This document shows, piece after piece, positions 39,410 to 52,982 of a stretch of DNA of 64,000 bases. The position numbers were made by a program, and so were the translations under genes. The stretch lies in contig NZ_QHKX01000002.1 in the NCBI RefSeq assembly GCF_003194625.1, positions 124,001-188,000 on the forward strand. Direction: 5' to 3'. The first letter of the stretch is position 1. Every line of letters starts with the position of its first letter. This stretch comes from Nocardioides solisilvae (lineage in GTDB: Bacteria; Actinomycetota; Actinomycetes; Propionibacteriales; Nocardioidaceae). The notes beneath the pieces were generated by a model, which saw only the letters and a program-made list of their open reading frames with translations, did no database searches and was not told where the DNA came from.

Positions 39410-40862
39410 TCAGACGACGAGCGGCCGTGCGGTGGGCGGGATCGGCACCGGCAGCGCGGTGGAGCCGGTGAGGAACTCGTCCACGGCCGCCGCGGCGGCC
39501 CGACCCTCGGCGATCGCCCAGACGATCAGCGACTGGCCGCGGCCGGCGTCGCCGGCCACGAAGACACCCTTGCGGGAGGTCGCGTAGCGGTCGTCGCGTG
39601 CCACGTTGCCCCGGGCGTCCAGCTCGAGCCCGAGCTGCTCCACGAGCCCCTCGGTCGCGGGACCGGTGAACCCCATGGCGAGCAGGACGAGGTCCGCCGG
39701 GATCTCCCGCTCGGTGCCCTCGATCGGGGCGAAGCTGCTGTCCACCTCGACGACGCGCAGGGCCCGCACCCGTCCGTCGGCGTCCCCGAGGAACTCCTGG
39801 GTGGAGACCGCGTAGACCCGGTCGCCGCCCTCCTCGTGGGCCGAGGAGACCCGGAAGGTCATCGGGTAGGTCGGCCAGGGCTGCCCGTCGGGTCGGTCGA
39901 CCGGGGGCTGGGCGAGGATCTCCAGCTGGGTCACGCTCGCCGCGCCCTGGCGGATCGAGGTGCCGAGGCAGTCCGCGCCCGTGTCGCCGCCGCCGATGAT
40001 GACCACGTGCCTGCCGTCGGCGCGGACCTGCTCGGGCAGCTCCTCGCCCAGCGCGACCCGGTTGGCCTGCGGCAGGAACTCCATCGCCTGGTGGATGCCG
40101 GCCAGCTCCCGGCCGGGGACCGGCAGGTCGCGGGCGAGCGTGGAGCCGGTCGCCAGCACGACGGCGTCGTACCGCTCCATGAGCTTCGCGCCGGTGAGGT
40201 TGCCCGTGCCGACCTCCACGCCGGTGCGGAAGATGGTGCCCTCCCGGCGCATCTGGTCCAGCCGCCGGTCGACGTGCTTCTTCTCCATCTTGAACTCGGG
40301 GATGCCGTAGCGGAGCAGGCCCCCGGCCTTGTCGTCGCGCTCGTAGACCGCCACGGTGTGACCCGCGCGGGTGAGCTGCTGGGCGGCGGCGAGGCCGGCG
40401 GGACCCGAGCCGACGACCGCGACGGTGCGGCCCGAGAGCCACTCCGGCGGCTGGGGCCGGACGTAGCCGGAGTCCCAGGCGCGGTCGATGATCGAGACCT
40501 CGACGTTCTTGATCGTCACCGGGTCCTGGTTGATGCCCAGGACGCAGGCGGTCTCGCAGGGCGCCGGGCACAGCCGCCCGGTGAACTCCGGGAAGTTGTT
40601 GGTCGCGTGGAGCCGGTCCATCGCGCCGTCCCAGTCGTCGCGCCAGACCAGGTCGTTCCACTCCGGGATGAGGTTGCCCAGCGGGCAGCCCTGGTGGCAG
40701 AACGGGATGCCGCAGTCCATGCAGCGGCTGGCCTGGGTGTTGATGATCGGCAGCAGCGCGCGGCCGATGCCGTCGGGGTAGACCTCGTCCCAGTCCTTGA
40801 CCCGCTCCTCCACGACCCTGCGGGTCGCGACCTGGCGGCCGTGCTTGAGAAAGCCCTTGGGG

Positions 40863-40870
<8 letters not shown>
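39410..40870 (-). CDS. gltD: Glutamate synthase (NADPH) small subunit
   Basis: 486-residue FAD/iron-sulfur subunit that passes electrons from NADPH to GltB. N-terminal cysteines C50, C53, C58 and C62 ([13 protein letters not shown]) plus a second set (CPAPCETAC) bind the 4Fe-4S clusters. The FAD fold starts at [17 protein letters not shown] and the NADPH fold at [18 protein letters not shown] 40870 overlaps the gltB stop by eight bases; no extra start upstream is needed. Confidence 0.96.
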
Positions 40871-45392
<4,522 letters not shown>

Positions 45393-45489
45393 GGGCATCC
45401 TCCCGTCGTCTGCGCCCGAGCCTGGGACTACGGGCGAACTGGCAAGGCGTGGTGCGAGCACGGGACGACGTTGGCCAGCGCGAGGACCG

Positions 45490-45498
45490 ACTTTACCA
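45490..45498 (-). promoter_or_regulatory. Extended -10 promoter of gltBD
   Basis: TGG-TAAAGT on the minus strand fits TGn-TAnnnT. It gives a leader of about 90 bases before ATG 45392; no riboswitch fold was recognised in it. Confidence 0.5.
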
Positions 45499-45512
45499 TC
45501 CGGAAACAGTCC

Positions 45513-46430
45513 TCAGTCACGCGCTTCCACGTCGGCGGTGCTGCCGAGGGCCGGGTCCGACGGGCGCCCGTCGGTGTAGACCTCGGACTCTCGGCCCGGG
45601 TGCCGGCGGGCCGAGACCACGAAGCAGGCCAGGGCGGCCACGAAGAGGACCAGCGAGGTCCAGACGTTGAGGCGCATCCCGGCGACGTCGGCGAGCTGCA
45701 CGTCGTCGATCCGGAGCGTCTCGATCCAGCCGCGGCCGGCGGTGTAGGCCATCACGTAGAGCGCGAGCACCCGGCCGTGGCCGAGCCGGAAGCGCCGGTC
45801 CGCCCAGACCACGACGACGAACGCTGCCAGCGCCCAGAGGGACTCGTAGAGGAACGTCGGGTGGAAGAGGAGGTCGGCGTCCTCGGTGCCGCTGTACTGG
45901 GGGACGCGGTGCTCGAGGTCGATCTCCAGGCCCCACGGCAGGTCGGTGGGCCGACCGTAGAGCTCCTGGTTGAACCAGTTGCCCCAGCGGCCGAGGGCCT
46001 GCGCGACCAGCACGCCGGGCGCCAGGGCGTCCAGCATGGGGGCGAGCCGGATCTGCCGGCGGCGGGCGCCGATCACCACCCCGACGGCCCCGAGCGCGAT
46101 CGCCCCCCAGATGCCGAGACCGCCACGCCAGATCTGCAGCGCCGCCCACGGGTCCCCGTCGGCGCCGAAGTAGCGCTCCCAGTCGGTGGCCACGTGGTAG
46201 AGCCGCCCGCCGACCAGGCCGAAGGGCACCGCCCAGACGGCGAGGTCCTGGACCTCTCCGTAGGTGCCCCCGCGGGCCACCCAGCGGCGTTCCCCGATCC
46301 AGACGGCCGCGACGATGCCGAGGATGATCGACAGCGCGTAGCCGCGCAGCGGCAGAGGTCCGAGGTACCACACGCCCTCGGCCGGGCTGGGGATCGCGAG
46401 CACGGTGACCTGCAGCAGGGAGGACGTCAT
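45513..46430 (-). CDS. lgt: Prolipoprotein diacylglyceryl transferase
   Basis: 305-residue inner-membrane enzyme that attaches diacylglycerol to the lipobox Cys of preprolipoproteins, such as the GH3, SCO and LivJ-like proteins encoded here. Seven helices. The signature GRWGNWFNQELYG (about residues 147-159) and HPTFLYESLW are conserved. ATG 46430 overlaps the SCO gene stop by four bases. trp-lgt linkage is common in actinobacteria. Confidence 0.95.
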   Translation of the reverse strand: MTSSLLQVTVLAIPSPAEGVWYLGPLPLRGYALSIILGIVAAVWIGERRWVARGGTYGEVQDLAVWAVPFGLVGGRLYHVATDWERYFGADGDPWAALQIWRGGLGIWGAIALGAVGVVIGARRRQIRLAPMLDALAPGVLVAQALGRWGNWFNQELYGRPTDLPWGLEIDLEHRVPQYSGTEDADLLFHPTFLYESLWALAAFVVVVWADRRFRLGHGRVLALYVMAYTAGRGWIETLRIDDVQLADVAGMRLNVWTSLVLFVAALACFVVSARRHPGRESEVYTDGRPSDPALGSTADVEARD

Positions 46431-47047
46431 CGCGACAGGATCTCCCCGAGGTCCTCGGCGAGCTGCTGGGAGGAGGTGTCCGCGGACCACACGGTGGTGG
46501 CGCCGGCCCCGGGCTCGAGGCCGAGGACCGGGTCGCTGTGGGTCACCTCGTAGCCACCGCCGGGCAGCTCCTCGCCCTTCTCCACGAAGACGGCCAGCTC
46601 GCGGGCCGCGGCGACGATGGTGGGCAGCTCGCCGGTCACGCCGGTGAAGCCGGAGCCGTAGCCGTCGAGGTAGGCGCGCAGGGTGCGGGCGTCGTCGCGG
46701 GCGGGGTCCGTGGTCACGAAGACCACGTCGACGCGCTCCCGGTCCGCCTCGTCGAGGCGCACCAGCGCACTGGCGATCGTCGACATGACGAGGCCGCAGA
46801 CGTCGGGGCAGTGGGTGTAGCCGAAGAAGACCAGGGTCAGGTCGGCGTCGGCGTCGGCCAGCGAGTACGCCGCCCCCTCGGTGTCGACGAGCGCGGCGTC
46901 GGGGACGTCGTACGGCTCGTCGAGCGCGGTGCCGTGCAGCCCGTCGCCGTCGAGCGAGGGCGACCCGGCGTCCTCGCTGCCGCCGCACGCGACCAGCAGG
47001 AGCAGCAGCAGGGCGACGGGCAGCGCGGCCAGGCGGCGGAGGGTCAT
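46427..47047 (-). CDS. SCO family copper chaperone lipoprotein
   Basis: 206-residue exported thioredoxin-fold protein. A lipobox Cys21 (LVACGG) anchors it outside the membrane. The copper-binding CxxxC is Cys80-Cys84 (HCPDVC) and a distal His in YEVTHSDPV near residue 165 completes the site. SCO proteins deliver copper to the CuA centre of cytochrome oxidase or act as thiol reductases. No oxidase genes are nearby. It is wedged between trpA and lgt with ATGA overlaps on both sides, so it is co-translated with tryptophan synthesis genes. Confidence 0.9.
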   Translation of the reverse strand: MTLRRLAALPVALLLLLLVACGGSEDAGSPSLDGDGLHGTALDEPYDVPDAALVDTEGAAYSLADADADLTLVFFGYTHCPDVCGLVMSTIASALVRLDEADRERVDVVFVTTDPARDDARTLRAYLDGYGSGFTGVTGELPTIVAAARELAVFVEKGEELPGGGYEVTHSDPVLGLEPGAGATTVWSADTSSQQLAEDLGEILSR

Positions 47048-47856
47048 CGGGCGGTCCCGACGGGCCGGCGCACCCCGGCGGCGAGCTCCTCGGTGAGCGA
47101 GCCGAGCGCCCGCAGGCCGGCCCCGAGGTCGCCCTCGTGCTGCTGCAGGACCCGGACGAAGGCGGAGCCGACGATCACGCCGTCGGCGTAGCCGGCGATC
47201 TCCGCCGCCTGGTCGCCGTTGCTCACCCCGAGGCCGACCCCCACGGGGAGGTCGGTGGCCTTCTTCGTGCGCGCCACCAGGGGCTGGGCGAGCTCGCTGG
47301 TGGTGCTCCGCGCCCCCGTCACCCCCATGACCGCCGTCGCGTAGACGAAGCCGCGGCAGTGCGAGGTGGTCATCGCGATCCGCTCGTCGGTGGAGCTCGG
47401 CGCGACGAGGAAGACCTTGTCGAGCTCGCGGGCGTCGGCGGCGGCGAGCCACTCGTCGGCGCTGTCGGGCGTGAGGTCGGGCGTGATCAGCCCGACTCCC
47501 CCGGCCGACGCGAGGTCGGCGGCGAACCGGTCGACCCCGTAGCGCTCGACCGGGTTCCAGTAGGTCATCACCACCGTCGGGACGCCCGTGGCGGCGGTCG
47601 CCTCCACGACCCGCAGCACGTCACGGGTGCGGGTGCCGCCGTCGAGGGCCCGCTGGGCGGCCGCCTGGATGGTGGGGCCGTCCATCACCGGGTCGCTGTA
47701 GGGCAGCCCGATCTCGATGACGTCGCAGCCGGAGTCGACCATCACCCGTAGCGCGGCGACCGAGCCGTCGACGTCGGGGAAGCCGGCGGGCAGGTAGCCC
47801 ACGAGGGCGGCCCGGCCCTCGCTGCGGGCGCGGTCGAACGCCGTCCGGGTGGTCAC
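47044..47856 (-). CDS. trpA: Tryptophan synthase alpha chain
   Basis: 270-residue TIM barrel that cleaves indole-glycerol phosphate to indole. Catalytic Glu in [11 protein letters not shown], Asp in [11 protein letters not shown] and the phosphate loop GVGLGVSNG are present. The GTG start overlaps the trpB stop by four bases (GTGA), which excludes the longer frame upstream. Confidence 0.96.
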   Translation of the reverse strand: MTTRTAFDRARSEGRAALVGYLPAGFPDVDGSVAALRVMVDSGCDVIEIGLPYSDPVMDGPTIQAAAQRALDGGTRTRDVLRVVEATAATGVPTVVMTYWNPVERYGVDRFAADLASAGGVGLITPDLTPDSADEWLAAADARELDKVFLVAPSSTDERIAMTTSHCRGFVYATAVMGVTGARSTTSELAQPLVARTKKATDLPVGVGLGVSNGDQAAEIAGYADGVIVGSAFVRVLQQHEGDLGAGLRALGSLTEELAAGVRRPVGTAR

Positions 47857-49091
47857 GGGGCCTCCCCCTCGGCCCGGCCGAGGCCGAACCACTCGATCGC
47901 CGTGCCCATGTCCTTGTCGCCTCGCCCCGAGAGGTTGACCAGCACGGTCGCCTCGGGCCCGTGGCGCTCGAGCAGCGCCGGGACCTCGCGCAGCGCGCCG
48001 GCGAGCGCGTGGGCGCTCTCGATCGCCGGGATGATCCCCTCCGTGCGGCTCAGCAGGGCCATGGCCTCCATCGCCTCGGTGTCGGTGACGGGCTGGTAGG
48101 AGGCGCGTCCGACCCGGGCCAAGTGCGCGTGCTGGGGGCCGACGCCCGGGTAGTCGAGGCCGGCCGAGATGGAGTGCGACTCCACGGTCTGGCCGTCCTC
48201 GTCCTGCAGCACGAACGTGCGGGCGCCGTGCAGCACCCCGCTCGCGCCGGCGTGGATCGTCGCCGCGTGGCGCCCGGTCTCCACCCCGTCGCCCCCGGGC
48301 TCGAAGCCGAGCAGCTCCACCTCGGGGTCGTCGAGGAACGCGGTGAAGATGCCGATCGCGTTGGAGCCGCCGCCGACGCAGGCGGCGACGGCGTCGGGGA
48401 GCCGGCCGTGCTGCTCCAGGCACTGTGACCTGGCCTCGTCGCCGATCCCCCGGCAGAACTCGCGCACCATGCTCGGGAACGGGTGCGGCCCCGCGGCGGT
48501 GCCGAAGAGGTACGCCGTGTGGTCGACGCTCGCGACCCAGTCCCGCAGGGCCTCGTTGATCGCGTCCTTGAGGGTGGCGCTGCCCGAGTCCACCGGCACG
48601 ACGGTCGCGCCGAGCAGCTGCATCCGCGCCACGTTGAGGGCCTGGCGGCGGGTGTCGACGGCACCCATGTAGACGGTGCAGTCCAGTCCGAAGTAGGCGG
48701 CGGCCGTGGCGCTGGCCACGCCGTGCTGGCCCGCCCCGGTCTCCGCGATCACCCGGGTCTTGCCCATCCGCCGCGTGAGCAGGGCCTGCCCGAGCACGTT
48801 GCGGATCTTGTGGGCGCCCGTGTGGTTGAGGTCCTCGCGCTTGAGCAGGACCTTGGCGCCGACCTGCCGGGAGAGCCGCTCGGCGTGGTACAGCCGGCTC
48901 GGGGTCCCGGCGTACTCCGCCAGGATCTTCTCGAAGTCGGCGACGAAACCGGGGTCGGCCATCGCCTCGCGCCAGGCCCCGTCGAGCTCGTCGAGGGCGG
49001 CGATCAGCGCCTCGGGCATGAAGCGGCCCCCGAAGTCGCCGAAGAAGCCGCGCTCGTCGGCGTCGAAGGCACCGCTGCCGGTGGTGGTCAT
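47853..49091 (-). CDS. trpB: Tryptophan synthase beta chain
   Basis: 412-residue PLP enzyme that joins indole and serine. PLP lysine is Lys95 in HTGAHKIRN; the phosphate site [10 protein letters not shown] and the catalytic Glu region LLGFEPGG are intact. Its ATG overlaps the trpC stop, and its stop overlaps the trpA start. Confidence 0.97.
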   Translation of the reverse strand: MTTTGSGAFDADERGFFGDFGGRFMPEALIAALDELDGAWREAMADPGFVADFEKILAEYAGTPSRLYHAERLSRQVGAKVLLKREDLNHTGAHKIRNVLGQALLTRRMGKTRVIAETGAGQHGVASATAAAYFGLDCTVYMGAVDTRRQALNVARMQLLGATVVPVDSGSATLKDAINEALRDWVASVDHTAYLFGTAAGPHPFPSMVREFCRGIGDEARSQCLEQHGRLPDAVAACVGGGSNAIGIFTAFLDDPEVELLGFEPGGDGVETGRHAATIHAGASGVLHGARTFVLQDEDGQTVESHSISAGLDYPGVGPQHAHLARVGRASYQPVTDTEAMEAMALLSRTEGIIPAIESAHALAGALREVPALLERHGPEATVLVNLSGRGDKDMGTAIEWFGLGRAEGEAP

Positions 49092-49882
49092 GCCGTCACT
49101 CCCGTCATCGAGCGGACGGCCTGCTCGGGGTCGCCGTCGCGCACCAGCGCCTCGCCCACCAGCACCGCCCGGGCCCCCTGCGCCACGAACCCGGCCACGG
49201 CGGCCGCGTCGTCGATCCCCGACTCGGCCACCTTGACGCGGTCGTCGGGGACCAGCGGGGCGAGCCGGCCGAAGGTGGCGGGGTCGACCGCGAGCGTCTT
49301 GAGGTTGCGGGCGTTGACGCCGACCAGCTCCGCGCCGAGGTCGACCGCGCGCCGCGTCTCCTCCTCGTCGTGCACCTCCACCAGGACGGTGAGTCCCAGC
49401 TCGCGGGCGGTGTCGTGGAGCAGCCGCAGCCGGTCGTCGTCCAGGGCCGCGACGATGAGGAGGGCGAGGTCGGCCCCGGCGGCGCGGGCCTCGACGAGCT
49501 GGTAGGGCTCGACGATGAAGTCCTTGCGGAGCAGCGGCACGTCGACGGCGGCCCGCACGGCGCGCAGGTCGGCCAGCGACCCGCCGAAACGGCGCTCCTC
49601 GGTGAGCACCGAGATCGCGGCGGCCCCGCCGCGGGCGTAGGCGGTCGCCAGCGCGGCCGGGTCGGGGATGTCGGCCAGGTCGCCCTTGCTCGGGCTGCGG
49701 CGCTTCACCTCGGCGATCACGCTGGACCCGGGGGCCCGGAAGTGAGGCATCGGGTCGCGGGCGGGGTCGACGTCGGCCAGCGCGGCCCGGAGGTCGCGCA
49801 GCGGCACCTCGGCCTCGCGACGGGCCAGATCCTCCCGGACCCCGGCGACGATGTCGTCGAGAACGGACACGGGTTCACTCAC
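49088..49882 (-). CDS. trpC: Indole-3-glycerol phosphate synthase
   Basis: 264-residue TIM barrel, fourth step of tryptophan synthesis. The catalytic block [14 protein letters not shown] (Lys and Glu) near residue 53, [13 protein letters not shown] and [11 protein letters not shown] are typical. It is a single-function enzyme without a trpF domain. GTG 49882 gives the usual N-terminal helix; the 48-base gap before it holds no clear attenuator. Confidence 0.95.
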   Translation of the reverse strand: MSEPVSVLDDIVAGVREDLARREAEVPLRDLRAALADVDPARDPMPHFRAPGSSVIAEVKRRSPSKGDLADIPDPAALATAYARGGAAAISVLTEERRFGGSLADLRAVRAAVDVPLLRKDFIVEPYQLVEARAAGADLALLIVAALDDDRLRLLHDTARELGLTVLVEVHDEEETRRAVDLGAELVGVNARNLKTLAVDPATFGRLAPLVPDDRVKVAESGIDDAAAVAGFVAQGARAVLVGEALVRDGDPEQAVRSMTGVTA

Positions 49883-49930
49883 TTCTGTGGGGTGCTCCGC
49901 GGCGGGCGGCGGGCCGCCCGGCCCGGAGGC

Positions 49931-50131
49931 TCAGTGGCTGGACTGGTGGTAGCCCATCTTGTCCATCACCAGGAAGAGCGGGAGGGCGACGAGGGCCAGG
50001 ACGGCGCCCACCCAGAAGAGGACCAGGCTGACGGGGTCGAGCATGAGCGCGATGCTGCCGATCACGAAGCCCACGAACGCGACCGACACCGCGGTCCATG
50101 CTGCAGGGGTGTTGCCGTGGTTGTCAGCCAT
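49931..50131 (-). CDS. HGxxPAAW family small membrane protein (DUF6704)
   Basis: 66-residue protein with the family motif HGNTPAAW at residues 5-12, two membrane helices (about 12-33 and 36-56) and a short polar end. The family is found beside trp genes in actinobacteria; its function is unknown. ATG 50131 has a GGAG-type site. It lies between the Trp-linked membrane protein and trpC and has its own -10 box upstream. Confidence 0.9.
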   Translation of the reverse strand: MADNHGNTPAAWTAVSVAFVGFVIGSIALMLDPVSLVLFWVGAVLALVALPLFLVMDKMGYHQSSH

Positions 50132-50172
50132 GCTGGTGCGCTCCAAGGTCAGCGGGGGGCGGGGTCGCGGCC

Positions 50173-50178
50173 ATTCTA
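50173..50178 (-). promoter_or_regulatory. Internal promoter ahead of small membrane gene and trpCBA
   Basis: TAGAAT on the minus strand in the 56-base gap after the upstream membrane gene; transcript leader about 35 bases. It could let trpCBA, the SCO gene and lgt be expressed apart from hisI. Confidence 0.45.
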
Positions 50179-50187
50179 GGGGGCCGG

Positions 50188-50802
50188 TCAGGGAGCGGGG
50201 TCGCGGGTCGGGTCCCGGCCCTCGTCGAGGGCGCGCCAGAGGTCGGTGGGGTCCTGCTCCGCCGCGGGCGTGCCGGCGTCCGTCCCCGCTGCGCGAGCGG
50301 CGTCCGCAGGCCCGGACGGCGAGTCGTAGCGGGACCCCATCGCCGGCCACGAGGGGACGCGCACGAGCGCCACCGCCGCCGCCGCGACGGCCAGCAGCGC
50401 CGCCGGGAGCGCCGCCCACCACCACCCGGTGCGCTCCAGCGCGCCCGCGGGGAACCCCGCCGCGGCGAGCCGGTCGGCCACGTCGTCGGGGAGCGTCAGC
50501 AGCGCGACCACCCAGGTGGCGAGCAGACCCACGGAGGCGACCAGGGCGAGCCCCGCCACGGCTCGGCGCAGCCGGCCGCGGCTGACGAGGAGGACGCCCC
50601 AGCAGGCGAGCACGACCAGCCCGAGCGCGGCCGCCAGCGGCATCTGGGCCAGCCCCGGCGCACCCTCCCAGAAGACCCGGGCGGCCGCGTCCTCGCCCGA
50701 GGAGGCCTCCAGGCGCACCCAGTCGCGGCTGCCCGCGACCGCCGAGAGGCCTCCGCCGGCGAGCCCGGCCAGCACGGCCGGGCCGAAGGTGCGGTCAGCC
50801 AC
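50188..50802 (-). CDS. Trp biosynthesis-associated membrane protein
   Basis: 204-residue protein of the TIGR02234/Trp_oprn_chp family. The N-terminal SRDWVRL block and about four helices (near 5-20, 55-75, 82-102, 127-147) are followed by a cytoplasmic Ala/Asp-rich tail. Function is unknown but the gene is almost always within trp operons of actinobacteria. The GTG start overlaps hisI by eight bases. In related genomes trpE usually separates it from hisI; here trpE is missing. Confidence 0.9.
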   Translation of the reverse strand: MADRTFGPAVLAGLAGGGLSAVAGSRDWVRLEASSGEDAAARVFWEGAPGLAQMPLAAALGLVVLACWGVLLVSRGRLRRAVAGLALVASVGLLATWVVALLTLPDDVADRLAAAGFPAGALERTGWWWAALPAALLAVAAAAVALVRVPSWPAMGSRYDSPSGPADAARAAGTDAGTPAAEQDPTDLWRALDEGRDPTRDPAP

Positions 50803-51151
50803 GCGACGGTCCCGCCCAGAGGAGGTCGGCGTCGAAGCAGGTGCGGTCGCCGGTGTGGCAGGCGCCCCCCTCCTGCTCGACCTTGACGAGCAGGGTGTCC
50901 TTGTCGCAGTCGAGACGGACCTCCCGCACCCACTGCCGGTGGCCCGAGGTCTCGCCCTTGACCCAGTACTCCCGCCGGCTGCGGGACCAGTAGGTGGCCC
51001 GACCCGTCGCCAGGGTGCGGGCGAGCGCCTCGTCGTCCATCCAGCCGAGCATGAGGACCTCCCCCGTGTCGTGCTGCTGCACCACGGCCGGGACGAGCCC
51101 CTCGGCGGTGCGCTTGAGTCGGTCGGCGACGGCAGGGTCCAGGGTGGTCAC
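50795..51151 (-). CDS. hisI: Phosphoribosyl-AMP cyclohydrolase
   Basis: 118-residue enzyme that opens the adenine ring in histidine synthesis. Zinc and magnesium ligands appear in [11 protein letters not shown] and [12 protein letters not shown]. Single-domain form; hisE (PR-ATP pyrophosphatase) is not fused or adjacent. The GTG start has GATACT seven bases upstream, within the 16-base gap after the ABC gene, which suggests a separate leaderless transcript. Confidence 0.95.
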   Translation of the reverse strand: MTTLDPAVADRLKRTAEGLVPAVVQQHDTGEVLMLGWMDDEALARTLATGRATYWSRSRREYWVKGETSGHRQWVREVRLDCDKDTLLVKVEQEGGACHTGDRTCFDADLLWAGPSRG

Positions 51152-51158
51152 GACGTCC

Positions 51159-51164
51159 AGTATC
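51159..51164 (-). promoter_or_regulatory. Candidate -10 box of hisI
   Basis: GATACT on the minus strand, seven bases before GTG 51151. Confidence 0.4.
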
Positions 51165-51167
51165 CGC

Positions 51168-52982
51168 TCAGCGCCCGTGCTGCGCGACCCAGGAGGCGTG
51201 CAGCCCCGCGTAGGTCGAGCCCGCCTGGCCCACGAGCTCGGCGTGCGGGCCGCGCTGCACGACGCGGCCGCGGTCCACCACCACCACCTCGTCGGCCTGC
51301 TCGGCGGTCGAGAGCCGGTGGGCGATGGTCACCGAGGTGCGGCCCGTCATCAGGCGCTCCAGGGCCCGTCCGATCCGCATCTCGAGCTCGGGGTCGACCG
51401 CGCTGGTGGCCTCGTCGAGGACCAGCAGGTCGGGATCGGCCAGGTGCGCGCGGAGGAGGGCGACCAGCTGGCGCTCGCCGGCCGAGAGGGACTCGCCGCG
51501 CTGGCCCACGCGGGTCGCGAGCCCCTCGGGGAGACCCGCCACCCAGTCCGCGAGGCCCAGCTCGCGGGCCGACGCCAGGATCTCCTCGTCGGTGGCGTCG
51601 AGCCGCCCGTACCGGACGTTGGCCGCGACGGTGTCGTCGAAGAGGAAGCCCTCCTGCGGGACCAGGACCACACTGCGGCGCAGGCTGTCGGCCCGCACGT
51701 CGCGGACGTCGACCCCGTCGAGCAGCACCGCCCCCTCGGTCGGGTCCATCAGCCGGGTGAGCAGCTTGGCGAAGGTGGACTTGCCCGAGCCCGTCTCCCC
51801 CACGATGGCGACCCGGGTGCCGGCGGCGATCTCGAGGCCCACCCCGTGGAGCACCGGCGGTCCGCCGGGGTAGGCGAAGGTCACGCCGTCGAACCGCACG
51901 TCCACGGGACCGCGGGGCAGCACCTGCCCCGCCTCCCCCGGGTCGACCAGGTCGGCGGGCGTCTCGAGGATCCCGATCACCCGGCGCCAGCTCGCGATGG
52001 CGTTCTGGGCGTCGGTGAGGATCTGGGTGCCCATCTGGACCGGACCCACGAAGAGCGTCACGAGGAAGGCGAAGGCGAGGACCTCGCCGGCCGTCATCTC
52101 CCCGGTGATGCCGAGGAGGACGCCGACCACCAGCACCCCGGCGTTGGCCAGGCCCGCGGAGATGCCGCCGAGGGAGAACGAGACGACCGTGTAGGTCTGC
52201 GCCTTCAGGCTCGCCGCCTTGAAGTCGTCGATCGCGTGGTCGATCCGGGCCTGGGTGCGGTCCTCGACCGCGTGGGCCCGGACCACGGAGGCGCCCACGA
52301 CGGGCTCCGCGATCGCCGAGAGCAGGGTGCCGACGTGGCGGCGCACCACGCCGTACGCCTCGGACAGCTTGCGCTGGAAGTAGCGGATGGAGCCGAAGAG
52401 GGGGGCGAAGCAGAGCCAGACCACCAGGGCCAGCTGCCAGCTGTAGACGACCATGATCACGGTCGCGACGAGGACCTGGCCGACGCTCACCACCAGGATC
52501 AGCCCCCCGAAGACGAGGAACTGGCTGACCTGGTCGACGTCGGTGGTGACGCGCGAGACCAGCGCCCCTCGGCGCTCGGTGTTCTGGGTCAGCACCGGCA
52601 GGTCGTGCACGTGGCGGAACGCCTTGACCCGGAGCGTCGCCAGCCCGCGCTCGGCGGCGGTGAAGAGCCGGCTGGTCATCAGGTAGGAGGCGCCGGCGGT
52701 CAGCGCGACCCCGACGGCCGAGACGACGCCCATCCAGACGACGAACGAGACGTCCGGCCCGTCGGGCCCGTTCAGCCCGCGGTCGAGCGTCTGCTGCACG
52801 GCCACCGGCACGATCACCTGGCCCAGGGAGGCCAGGACGGCCAGCACGAAGGTCACCCTGATGCCCTGGACCAGCTCGGGCGAGATCGCGATCCCGCGGC
52901 GGATCGTGGCCATCGCCCCGATCTCCTCGCCGGTCGTGACCGTCGTCCCCGAGGTCGGTTGCTGCCTCGTCGTCGTGCTCAT
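51168..52982 (-). CDS. ABC exporter half-transporter, catalytic-site subunit
   Basis: 604-residue half-transporter: six membrane helices (about residues 40-330) and an ATPase domain. Walker [10 protein letters not shown], Walker [11 protein letters not shown] with the catalytic Glu, and switch His in TIAHRLST are canonical, but the signature is LSAGE instead of LSGGQ. It complements the next subunit, whose defects are the mirror image. ATG 52982 overlaps that gene's stop by four bases. The substrate could be a lipid, peptide or drug. Confidence 0.92.
   Translation of the reverse strand: MSTTTRQQPTSGTTVTTGEEIGAMATIRRGIAISPELVQGIRVTFVLAVLASLGQVIVPVAVQQTLDRGLNGPDGPDVSFVVWMGVVSAVGVALTAGASYLMTSRLFTAAERGLATLRVKAFRHVHDLPVLTQNTERRGALVSRVTTDVDQVSQFLVFGGLILVVSVGQVLVATVIMVVYSWQLALVVWLCFAPLFGSIRYFQRKLSEAYGVVRRHVGTLLSAIAEPVVGASVVRAHAVEDRTQARIDHAIDDFKAASLKAQTYTVVSFSLGGISAGLANAGVLVVGVLLGITGEMTAGEVLAFAFLVTLFVGPVQMGTQILTDAQNAIASWRRVIGILETPADLVDPGEAGQVLPRGPVDVRFDGVTFAYPGGPPVLHGVGLEIAAGTRVAIVGETGSGKSTFAKLLTRLMDPTEGAVLLDGVDVRDVRADSLRRSVVLVPQEGFLFDDTVAANVRYGRLDATDEEILASARELGLADWVAGLPEGLATRVGQRGESLSAGERQLVALLRAHLADPDLLVLDEATSAVDPELEMRIGRALERLMTGRTSVTIAHRLSTAEQADEVVVVDRGRVVQRGPHAELVGQAGSTYAGLHASWVAQHGR

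Noticed and set aside
45393-45489. Glutamine or other riboswitch in the gltB leader
   Set aside because: The leader is about 90 bases, but I could not recognise a conserved riboswitch core by eye.
49883-49930. Trp attenuator or leader peptide before trpC
   Set aside because: Only 48 bases, no run of Trp codons and no competing stems.
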